Assembly: GCA_002373995.1 (NCBI GenBank)
Contig: DFLB01000031.1
Location: 42,132-64,685 of the forward strand
Direction: 5' to 3'
DNA length: 22,554 nucleotides
From: Bacteroidales bacterium UBA3630
GTDB lineage: Bacteria; Bacteroidota; Bacteroidia; Bacteroidales; P3
Shown: positions 1 through 8,700 of the stretch, one piece after another
Position numbering within the stretch: the stretch's first letter is position 1
How the letters are laid out: every line of letters starts with the position of its first letter
Translations under genes and position numbers: made by a program
Notes under the pieces: model-generated
What the model saw: the letters and a program-made list of their open reading frames with translations, nothing else
What the model was told of the DNA's origin: nothing
The model's database searches: none

Positions 1-1094
1 CCGTCGGTGATGGAGATGACGTTCGTCGGGATGTAGGCCGACACATCGCCCGCCTGGGTCTCGATGATGGGCAACGCCGTCAGCGAACCGCCACCGCGCA
101 CCTTTCCCTGCAGCGAGGCCGGCAAATCGTTCATCTGGGCGGCGATATGATCGTTCTGGATGATGCGCGCCGCACGCTCCAGCAAACGGCTGTGCAGGTA
201 GAACACATCGCCCGGATAAGCCTCGCGTCCCGGCGGGCGACGCAGCAACAGCGACACCTCGCGATAGGCTACAGCCTGCTTCGAAAGATCGTCATAGATA
301 ACCAGTGCGTTGCGTCCCGTGTCGCGGAAGTACTCGCCGATGGCTGCACCGGCAAACGGAGCGTAAAACTGCATGGCCGCGGGGTCTGATGCCGTGGCCG
401 CCACCACGATGGTGTAATCCATAGCCCCCTTCTCCTCCAGGTTCTTCACCAGATTGGCCACCGTGGATCCCTTCTGTCCACAGGCCACATAGATGCAATA
501 CACCGGGTCGCCGGCGTCATAATTGTTCTTCTGATTGATGATGGTATCGATGGCAATAGCCGTCTTACCCGTCTGGCGGTCGCCGATAATGAGCTCGCGC
601 TGGCCACGACCGATGGGTATCATCGAGTCAATAGCCTTGATGCCGGTCTGCAACGGCTGCTCCACCGGCTGGCGATAGATGACACCCGGCGCCTTACGCT
701 CGAGGGGCATCTCGTACAGCTCACCCTCTATTGGGCCCTTGCCGTCGATAGGCTGCCCTATGGTGTTGATGACGCGACCGAGCATACCCTCTCCCACACG
801 CAACGACGCAATGCGACGCGTGCGCTTGACGGTATCGCCCTCATTGACAGTGCTCACCTCACCCAGCATCACCACACCCACATTATCCTCCTCCAGGTTC
901 TGCACGATACCCTGGTCGCCAGTGTCAAACTCCACGAGCTCTCCGCTCTGCGCATTGTTCAGCCCATAAACGCGGGCAATACCATCGCCCACTGTGAGTA
1001 CCGTCCCCACCTCCTCAAGCTCCACTTCAAGGTCCACATTGGCAAGTTGCTTCTTCAATATTGCCGATACTTCGGCAGGCTTTATATCTAACAT
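1..1094 (-). CDS. atpA: F-type ATP synthase subunit alpha (3' truncated by window edge)
   Basis: Non-catalytic nucleotide-binding alpha subunit of the F1 head, which with beta forms the alpha3beta3 hexamer on the cytoplasmic side. I translated 364 residues starting MLDIKPAEVSAILKK. The beta-barrel N-domain covers about 25-95. The Walker A motif GDRQTGKT lies at 171-178, and the Walker B-like segment NALVIYDDL at 262-270 is followed by SKQAVAYREVSLLLRRPPGR. The window ends after NVISITD, so the C-terminal helical domain and the arginine-finger region (about 150 residues of a usual 510-530) are missing because of the edge, not a mutation. The start ATG (1092-1094) is 6 bases after the atpH stop, so the two are surely co-transcribed. 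No strong Shine-Dalgarno is visible, as is usual in this phylum. Confidence 0.98.
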   Translation of the reverse strand, partial: MLDIKPAEVSAILKKQLANVDLEVELEEVGTVLTVGDGIARVYGLNNAQSGELVEFDTGDQGIVQNLEEDNVGVVMLGEVSTVNEGDTVKRTRRIASLRVGEGMLGRVINTIGQPIDGKGPIEGELYEMPLERKAPGVIYRQPVEQPLQTGIKAIDSMIPIGRGQRELIIGDRQTGKTAIAIDTIINQKNNYDAGDPVYCIYVACGQKGSTVANLVKNLEEKGAMDYTIVVAATASDPAAMQFYAPFAGAAIGEYFRDTGRNALVIYDDLSKQAVAYREVSLLLRRPPGREAYPGDVFYLHSRLLERAARIIQNDHIAAQMNDLPASLQGKVRGGGSLTALPIIETQAGDVSAYIPTNVISITD

Positions 1095-1100
1095 ATTTTG

Positions 1101-1658
1101 CTATAGTTTGCTTTCGTAATCATTCTTCGCAAACTCGTTGCGGAGCTTGCGTATCTTGGTCCTTATCCGCGCATCGTACATCTTGTGCTCAAACTCCAGC
1201 TTGAAACCACCCAGCATCCTCGCATCCGTACGGTCGTGCAGTTCCACCTCCTTGCCGGTATACCCGGCCACCATCTCCGTCACCATCCGCCGCGCCGTAT
1301 CGTCAATCGGCTGATGCGTCACCAAATCGCTCAGCACAATACCCCGTGCCTCGCGATGCAACCCCAGATAGGCCTCGCTGATCCCGCGCAGGTTCACCGA
1401 GCGGTTCTTGCGCACCACAAACAGCAGGAACACCAGCGTAGCCTCGCTCACCCGTCCGCCGAACAACTCGCGCACCACCGCGCCCTTCTTGTCCTGCCTG
1501 ATAGTGGGATTGGCAAAAAACACACCCAGCTCCCTGTTCTCGGCACACACATCGCCCACCATCCGCATATCCTCGGCCACGCGGTCAATGTCCGCCTGCT
1601 CCGAAGCCAGCATAAACAACGCCTTCGCGTAATTCGTATTGATGCGGTAACTGTTCAT
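1101..1658 (-). CDS. atpH: F-type ATP synthase subunit delta (OSCP homologue)
   Basis: Subunit delta caps the F1 head and ties it to the peripheral stalk made by subunit b. The 185 residues fit the family length (about 175-190). The N-terminus has the family pattern: an early YAKALFMLASEQ helix (about residues 10-21), then a six-helix bundle with FFANPTIRQDKK near 48-58 and FLLFVVRKNR near 77-86. The C-terminal part contains the conserved MLGGFKLEFEHKMYDARIRTKIRKL (about 148-173), equivalent to the GG(V/F)xxxxxxxxxDxSxxxxL motif of the family. The gene sits 14 bases after atpF and 6 bases before atpA, in the usual order c-b-delta-alpha. Confidence 0.95.
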   Translation of the reverse strand: MNSYRINTNYAKALFMLASEQADIDRVAEDMRMVGDVCAENRELGVFFANPTIRQDKKGAVVRELFGGRVSEATLVFLLFVVRKNRSVNLRGISEAYLGLHREARGIVLSDLVTHQPIDDTARRMVTEMVAGYTGKEVELHDRTDARMLGGFKLEFEHKMYDARIRTKIRKLRNEFAKNDYESKL

Positions 1659-1672
1659 CGCGGCACCCTCTA

Positions 1673-2173
1673 TTACTTAAGTTCCATCAATTCCAACTCC
1701 TTCTGTATCAGTGCGTCGGCCTTAGGCTTGTCGCTCAGCTCGGCCCGTATCAACTTCTCGGCAATCTCAATGCTCAGGTTCGCTATCTGGTTTTTCAACT
1801 CATGCATCGCCTTCAACTTCTCAAACTCGATATTCTCCCGCGCCGACTCCACAATTCGGTCCGCCTCAGCCGTAGCCTTGCTGCGCGCCTCCTCCACAAT
1901 CTGGTCACTCGCCGTCCGCGCATTGCGCAGCATCTCGTCGCGCTCCATCTTCGCCTGCCGCAGCAACTCCTCGTTGTGCGCCACCAGACTCTTCATCTCC
2001 TCACGCGCCTTCGCAGCCTCGCCAAGCGACTGCTCTATAGCCTCCTCGCGGCTCTTCAGGCTCTTCAATATCATCGGCCAGCCGAACTTGATAAGTATAA
2101 ACGCCAGTATCCCAAACGACACCAGCATCCACACAAACGTGCCCAAACCCGGACTGATTAATGGATTGTTCAT
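1673..2173 (-). CDS. atpF: F-type ATP synthase subunit b
   Basis: Subunit b is the membrane-anchored peripheral stalk that holds the F1 head still while the c-ring turns. It has 166 residues. One N-terminal membrane segment (about 9-30, FVWMLVSFGILAFILIKFGW) is followed by a long charged helix rich in A, E, R and K from about 38 to the end, with the heptad-like pattern expected of a b dimer (EEAIEQSLGEAAKAREE, then repeated A/E/R blocks). The start MNNPLISPGLG is typical of Bacteroidetes b subunits. It lies 90 bases downstream of atpE and 14 bases before atpH. Confidence 0.95.
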   Translation of the reverse strand: MNNPLISPGLGTFVWMLVSFGILAFILIKFGWPMILKSLKSREEAIEQSLGEAAKAREEMKSLVAHNEELLRQAKMERDEMLRNARTASDQIVEEARSKATAEADRIVESARENIEFEKLKAMHELKNQIANLSIEIAEKLIRAELSDKPKADALIQKELELMELK

Positions 2174-2263
2174 ATCTCTTTCGTCAATTGTTCGACCCTT
2201 CTCTGTTCTCTTTCAAAAGGGGCCGGCCAATCGCCGGCCCCGGCTCTCTTACACTTCCGGCGG

Positions 2264-2521
2264 CTACTTCAACACAATCAGCAAGCAGCACACCACTGCG
2301 AAGAAGGCAACGCCTTCCACCAGGGCAGCGGCAATAATCATCGTCGAACGAATATCGCCACCGGCCTCAGGCTGACGCGCCATACCCTCAAGGGCCCCCT
2401 GACCGATTTTTCCGATACCGATACCGGCACCCATTGTAGCCAGTCCGGCACCAACGGCGGCACCGAGATAACCCAAAGCAATGCTTGTCACAGCCTGCAA
2501 TGCAATCAATAGTGATGTCAT
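2264..2521 (-). CDS. atpE: F-type ATP synthase subunit c (proteolipid ring)
   Basis: The c subunit forms the membrane rotor ring. The 85 residues make two glycine/alanine-rich membrane helices joined by the polar loop ARQPEAGGD (48-56), a family hallmark. Helix 1 carries the GxGxGxG run GAGIGIG (31-37), and helix 2 carries the ion-binding glutamate E69 in ALVEGVAFFA. In an alignment by eye to the Ilyobacter Na+ ring, the Na+ ligands Gln32 and Ser66 are replaced by I36 and G70, so I infer proton rather than sodium coupling. It is the first gene of the visible cluster. The neighbour upstream is the giant adhesin, not atpB (subunit a), which normally precedes atpE in Bacteroidetes. Confidence 0.95.
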   Translation of the reverse strand: MTSLLIALQAVTSIALGYLGAAVGAGLATMGAGIGIGKIGQGALEGMARQPEAGGDIRSTMIIAAALVEGVAFFAVVCCLLIVLK

Positions 2522-2579
2522 AATTTTGTATATTTTATTAGTGAAACGTTTCTACTCTTTCCCTCCCGGAAATCGGGTG

Positions 2580-2587
2580 CAAAAATA
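2580..2587 (-). promoter_or_regulatory. Putative -7 box of the atpE-F-H-A promoter
   Basis: On the minus strand this reads TATTTTTG followed by CA, matching the Bacteroides TAnnTTTG element, 58 bases ahead of the atpE start. A run of eight A on the minus strand precedes it. No clean TTTG is visible 19-21 bases upstream, so only half of the promoter is recognised. Its place supports an independent start for the atpE-led cluster. Confidence 0.45.
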
Positions 2588-2631
2588 GACATTTTTTTTG
2601 AATTAAATGTTAAATCTCCAATTTTTATCCA

Positions 2632-2655
2632 CCCACCCCCACCCCTCCCCTCCCC
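2632..2655 (-). other. G-quadruplex-type tract upstream of the atpE promoter
   Basis: Read on the minus strand this is five G runs (4, 4, 4, 5 and 3) separated by single A or T residues, the textbook pattern for a very stable parallel G-quadruplex. It lies between the six-unit 11-bp array and the atpE -7 box, about 45 bases upstream of the latter. It sits on the non-template strand relative to the genes. Formation and function are inferred. Confidence 0.5.
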
Positions 2656-2659
2656 TCAT

Positions 2660-2725
2660 CCTAAGCATATCCTAAGCTCATCCTAAGCATATCCTAAGCA
2701 TAACCTAAGCATAACCTAAGCATAA
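2660..2725. repeat. Six-unit 11-bp tandem array A (CCTAAGCATAT)
   Basis: Units begin at 2660, 2671, 2682, 2693, 2704 and 2715, an exact 11-bp period. All six keep CCTAAGC; the last four bases vary (ATAT, TCAT, ATAT, ATAA, ATAA, ATAA). It lies between the adhesin terminator and the atpE promoter. The 11-bp period is not a multiple of three, so it is not coding. Two related arrays occur elsewhere in the window. Confidence 0.95.
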
Positions 2726-2734
2726 CCCCTGCAC

Positions 2735-2770
2735 AAAAAAACAGGAGCACCCCGCATAGGGATGCTCCTG
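2735..2770 (-). terminator. Intrinsic terminator of the giant adhesin gene
   Basis: The minus-strand transcript forms a 12-bp stem, CAGGAGCAUCCC against GGGGUGCUCCUG with one G-U pair and a 5-base loop, followed directly by seven U. It starts 24 bases past the adhesin stop codon. It isolates the adhesin from the downstream ATP synthase genes. Confidence 0.93.
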
Positions 2771-2793
2771 CCAAACATAGAACCACCGCTCTC

Positions 2794-5700
2794 CTACCTG
2801 ACCACAAGCTTGCGCACCGTCACGGCACGCTCGCCGGCGATGCGCACAAAGTACGCACCCTTCGCATAACCGCCCAGGTCGATAGTCAAGCTACCCTCGT
2901 TGACCTGCCACCTGCCGCTCTCGCGACCGTTGAGGTCAACCACCGTCACCGTCGCCGGCCCCTCGATGCCGCTCAGCGTAACACTGCTCGACGCCGGGTT
3001 CGGATACAAGCTCACATTCATACCCTCCACAGCCTCAATGCCCACAATGCTCACCGTAGCCGGATCGCTATACGTCGAAAGCGCATCCCCGCAATAAGCC
3101 TGCACATAGAAACTGTAATCCATACCGCCCTCGGGCACAGTCACCGTGGTGCTCGTCGCACCCTCCACGTCGACCGCCGTCGCATTGGCAATAGTGCTGA
3201 ACTCGTCATAATACGTCACCCGGTAACGCTCCGCGCCGGTACCCTGCCAGCTGACAGTCACCTCGCGGCCCTCGGCCGTAGCCGTAACACCCGTCGGCGC
3301 CGCACAAGTCGAAGGAGTAAGCACTATAGGCTCCGTCCACTCGCTATAGTAATCCTCGCCGCAAACGGCACGCACCGCCACATTGTAGTCCGTATTCGAA
3401 TACAACCCGGTCAGCACAATACTCGTAGCCTCGCTGACAGCAAACGTACTGTCGTAAGTATTATTGTACACCCTCACCTCAAACTCACTCTGACCCTCCT
3501 CGCCAGCCGTCCAACTCACCGTGCCGCCATCAAGGGCAAGTCCGGTAATAGCCACGCCCGTAGGCATGTAGCACGGATGCTCGGCGGTAACAAGGCTCTG
3601 AAGCGTCCACGCACTGACCACGCCTGCCGCGCAAACGGCACGCACACCCACCACATACTGCGTGGCTGCCGTCAGCCCGCTGAAGGTCTTGACCGTGTCA
3701 GTAGTAGTAATTGAAGTAGCCAAGCTGTCGTCCCAGCTCCCCTCCATTATGGCCACCTCGTATGTGGCGGCGCTGTTGAGCCATGTGACAGTCACCGCAG
3801 TCTCTTCAACAGCAGTGTCCACTATGACCGGTGCGGCGCAGGCAGGTGCCTCATCCATCCACACCGCGATATCGTCAATGCCAACAGAGTAAAAAGTCCC
3901 GTTCTGATACCAGCGGAAAGCTATCTGCAGCGCATTGTCCGGCACATTGGCAAAACTGATGGTGTCGCACGTGAGGGTTGTCGTGTTGGGAATAGCAGCC
4001 ACCTGGACAAACGAACTCTCCATCTGCGCAATGTCTGTCACATAACCGACCGTCAGCGTTCCATTGGTAGCGCTCTCCATCCTGTACCAGAAGCTCATCT
4101 TGAGGCTGCTCATCGGTGCATTGAATGGAGGCAGTGCCGCCACTTTCGTGGTTCCATAAGTCGAAGCAGTACTGCTCGAAGTCATGGTCAGAACCTTAGT
4201 GCCGCTATGCGGATACCAATAGCTGCCGCTACCGGTGACATGCGGCAAATAGGTAGCCGAACCATTGGTATAAGCCTCCCAGCAAGTGGGCAACACACCG
4301 GCGGTGCTATAGGTCGATCCGTCAACGCTCTCAAAGTCTTCACTGTACGGAAGCGGCTCGTAACCACAGAGGGTGGTGAAGGTCTCATAGCTGGACCAGA
4401 TGCTCTGCACCGAGTCTGTGCACAGGGTCTTCACCCACACATTGTACGTGGTGTGCGGATCGAGTCCGGTAATAGTGTGGCTGAGCCCCACCACAGTGTC
4501 AAACAGGTCTGTATTCGTCGTGCCAGCAGGACGGTAGTCAATGCGATAGGTGGCACTGTCATCGCCCTGCCAGTGGATGGTGGCGCTGTTGTCTGTCACC
4601 GCATCGACTGTCAAACCGTAAGGCCGCTCGCATTCCGGAATGGCAAGGTCTATATCGTCAATCGCCGGCGGTATGTTTACAAAGAGCGCGCTGTCTGTCA
4701 ACGCATTGTTGAAGTGGTAGAACACCAGGCGGTGCACACCGGAGACTCCGTCAAACGTTACCGTATGGGTTGCCCAGTTGCTGTCGCGACGAGCGTGCAC
4801 CGTTGTGATACGACCCCACGGCGAATCCAGATAGGTTCCCGGTATCTCTTCCACCACCGTGGCCGGGTCGACCAGCAGCACCGACACTCCGTCGTAGTTT
4901 CCACCGGTATGGCCTCCGCCTATATAGCTGAACGTGAGCACATAGTTGCGCGGCACAGGGCCGAAGTCTATGTCGCGGTAAGCAGCCACATTGGTCACCA
5001 CCCTGCGGCTCCACGAATGGGTGGCACCGCTGTCGGCACTCATGTACATGGCATTGCTGCTGTCGCCGAGGGCAATGTTGCCGCGATACCAGTTGGTTCC
5101 GTTGTTGCTGCCAGTGTACCAGTTCTGCCACTCGTCCACGCTGTCAAAATCGAAATGGTAGGGCGTCATAGCAGGCACACTCGACGTGTTGAAGCGCACA
5201 GTGTCGCGGCTGAAGAACCCCGTCTCGCCACTGGCACATACCGGTGCCACGACTGCACGATAGATAGTATTGGCACTGAGCCCTGTCAACGTGAAGGGAT
5301 TGCTGTTGGCCGTGACTTCTGTCCACGTGTCGAGGGTGTCTTGCGTGTAGCGTATACGCCACTGCGTGTAGTCCACACGGTCGGTCCACCCAAGGTCAAC
5401 CGTCGTGGCAGTGGCATTGCTGGCCGTCACATTGCGGCTACGCATGCAGGGCGATCCCACCTCTATCTTGATGTCGTCTACATATATGGATATGGATGCA
5501 TTGGTATCCTTGTAGCTCTTCAGGCCAATATAGGAACCATAGCCCTGGAAGGCACCGAGCTCAACAAAGTAAGGGCTGACGGTAGTCGTCAGTCTCACCG
5601 TATCGACCGGTTGGAAGGTGGACATGCTGTCGGGATTGGTCAGCACACCCACAATCAGCTTACGGTTTTTGGAGCCGCTCCTGGCCCAGAAGCTGACCTC

Positions 5701-8700
5701 CACCTGGTTGATCGGGAAGTTTACGGTGTCTATCTCCGGGAAGACCATAATCTCATCGGTGGCATAGCCTGATGCGGTGGAGAAGGAATAGTAGAGCGTC
5801 TTGCTGCCGCTGTGGGCATAGGTCGAACTACTATAAACGTAGGGATAGTAGTTGTAACTGTTGGTGGCGTTGTTGAGGCGTGTCCAGCAGGGGGGCAAGG
5901 CAGCCGTGCTGCCCGTGGCATAGCTCTCCATGTCGTAGAAGACCGGCAGACCGATGGCACCGCAGCCCGTGATAAACGTCGTTTGCACAGCAGTCGCCGA
6001 AGTCTCTGTGCCACAGGCTGTATACACGCGGAGAGTGTAGTTCGTGGCGGGATTCAGCGTGCTGACGGTCGCCACCGTGTCATATACCTCCACCGTATCA
6101 ATCGTCGCTCCATTGTCAAAGCAGCAGTAGTAGTGCATCGCGGCATTGGCATCAGTGATATGAACCGTAGCCGAGTTGCCAGTGACGTTGTCAACCGTCA
6201 CACTGGCAGGACGACGGCACGTCGGCGCCATGTGCACATCTATCTCGTCCACAAACCAGAACCAGCCTATCGTCGTAGGGGTGTGGCGCATGGCGATACG
6301 GGCACTGTCGGGAGCACCCGTGAAGAGCGCATCCTTCAACTGATAGGCCCCGTTGAAATCGCTGTACACATAGTGATCCACCACCACAAACGTCGAGTCG
6401 TTGGCAGGATCGGTCATGTAACCTATATCAAACGTTCCAGAATAGGCGCTTGTACCCTCCGGACGGGTCTGGAAGGTGATTTCAAGCGCGCTGATAGGCT
6501 GCTCGAAGGCAGGAAGTATCAGGTAGTTGGGCGTATTCGCAATACCGGACTTGAACTTGAGGCTGTAGCCGCTCTCGCCGTAGCGATATGATGTCGCCGA
6601 GTAGAGTGCTATAAGCGAACCTGAATGTCCCAGCACATCCCAACAGGGTGGCGCACTGCCTTCCATATCAGTGCCGTCACCTTTGGAGAGGGCCCCCATG
6701 CCATCAAAGTTCTCATAGTACGGTAGCGGTTGTTGCGCTATGCAGGCAGTGTGGAAGTCTACACTGGCATAGTTCTCGGTCGTGGTACCATTGGCACAAA
6801 TGGTATACGCACGCAGCTTGTAGCCCGTGTTGGGCGTCAGGCCAGTCATCTGGTAGGTGTCGCTCGTCAGCACCACACCCACACTGTCTTCCTCCGAAAG
6901 GTATAGGTGATAGTGGTTTGTGGCATTGGCATCGAGGATAGTCACCGTGGCCGAGACGCTGTCTATCTCCGACACCACAATCTGCGACGGCGCTGTACAC
7001 TCGGGCAATGCTTCTATGTGGTAGTCGTCCGAGTAGGCCGTCGTACCTATCTGTCGCACGGCAATGAATCCCTCTTCCCAACCGGCAAAGGTAGCCGAGA
7101 ATTCCTGCCACTCGCCTGTGGCCGTAGGCACGCATTCCATTACCGGTGTGAAGGTCGATACATCACTGGGGTTGGTAATCACACCCACCGCCATACCGTA
7201 GTTCGCCGTGGCTACACGCACTTTGAACGAGAACATCAGCTGGCTGGGCGGCAACTCGAACGGCGGCAGTACAACCACAGTGTTAGTATTGGTGTACAAG
7301 CAGTTGCCGCTGGTATTGTAGGTACTGCTGTTGTTGAAGTAAGGATAGTTGGCCGACGAACGGTAGGGCACCGTCCAGCAGGGCAGGTCCATACGCGAGG
7401 CAGCCGAAGACGACGTGGCACCGGTATATGAGTCGAAGGACTCCGTCCACGGCAAGCTGTCGATGCCCTCGCATGGCGTACGGAACTCGTAGGTGATAGG
7501 CAGCGTGTAGCCGTCGCCGCAGTCGCTCGCCATGTGGATGGTGTAATTGGTATCGGCCGTCAGGTTGCCGAAGTGTACCAACGTGTCGTTAGTGCTGACG
7601 GTGACAGTATCCTGACCGTGGATCAGTTCCACTACATAGCTGCCCACATGGTTGCTGTCAACAATAATCACATCCACCGTGCTGTCACTGAGACTGGCAA
7701 TGCTAACGCGTTGGGCGCGGGCGCACGACGGTGTCGCATATATTGTCACATCATCCACATACCAGTAATAAGCCGTTGAATTGGCCATGTGCACAAAAGC
7801 GGGACGAATTTCGTCCGGAGCACCGGCCAACGAGACATCTACCTCTTGGTAGGATGCGATGCCAAAGTCGGCCACATTCAGCGAGTCCAGCACCACAAAG
7901 ACAGTGTCCTCGTTCTCGTCAACCGTATAGTACCCCACCATAAAGTAACCACAACTGGCGTTAGTGCTCTCGGGACGCGTATAGAAGTGAATGTTGAGGT
8001 CGCTCCAGTTGAGGTCACTGGCCAACGGGGGCAGCAATATGATATTGCCGGTGGTGGTGCCGCGGAAGTCCAGTCGCATCTCGCCGCTGTGAGCCGTTGC
8101 AGTAGCACTCATCACATTGGTGGTGCCTGCCACATTGGTCCAGCAGTACGGGGCTGCACTGGCATCGTGGCTCTCGAAGTCCTCTGTCCACGGCAACTGG
8201 CTGATGGGCGCACACGCCGTCCGGAATTCGTCATAATAAGGATGCGTGGTAGAGCCGTCGTCGCACACACTGTACACCTCAAGGGTATAGGGTGTGTTGG
8301 ACTGCAAACCGGTAAGGGTGAAGGGCGAGACATTGGTCTCGAAGTGCACCGTGTCGGCAGCGCTGATAGCGTTGATGACATAGTTGCCCACCAAGGCAGC
8401 GTCGGCAATGGTCACATCGGCACCAACAGAGGTGATATTGTCCACCGTGAAGCCCTGCATACGGGCACACGCGGGTGCCAGGTGCACCATGATGTCGTCA
8501 AGATAGACGGTAGTACCATTACCCTTGCGTATAGCAATGAAACCCGCAGCATTGCTGGGGAAATTGATGACAAATTCTTCCCACGTGTTGACAGCCGAAG
8601 GTGCCGCAGTGCCGACCAGCACAAAGGTCGATGTGTCGTCGGGGTTGCTCATATATCCCACCTCCACGCTGTAGCCGGCAGTGGCCACTCGCGCCCAGAA

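Noticed and set aside
1185..2375. A 396-codon plus-strand open frame over atpH, atpF and the 3' part of atpE
   Set aside because: It is antisense to three unmistakable ATP synthase genes; the protein is low-complexity and resembles no family.
1..2521. Sodium-driven ATP synthase
   Set aside because: The c-subunit positions equal to the Na+ ligands Gln32 and Ser66 are Ile and Gly here, so the Na+ signature is absent.
2660..2725. CRISPR array for the CCTAAGC repeats
   Set aside because: Units are only 11 bp with 4-bp linkers and no unique spacers, and no cas genes are present.
4207..5772. A 521-codon open frame on the plus strand inside the adhesin gene
   Set aside because: It is antisense to the repeated, clearly coding adhesin sequence, has no domain-like pattern, and is His/Arg/Val-rich as expected of a shadow of Thr/Ser/Asp-rich coding DNA.
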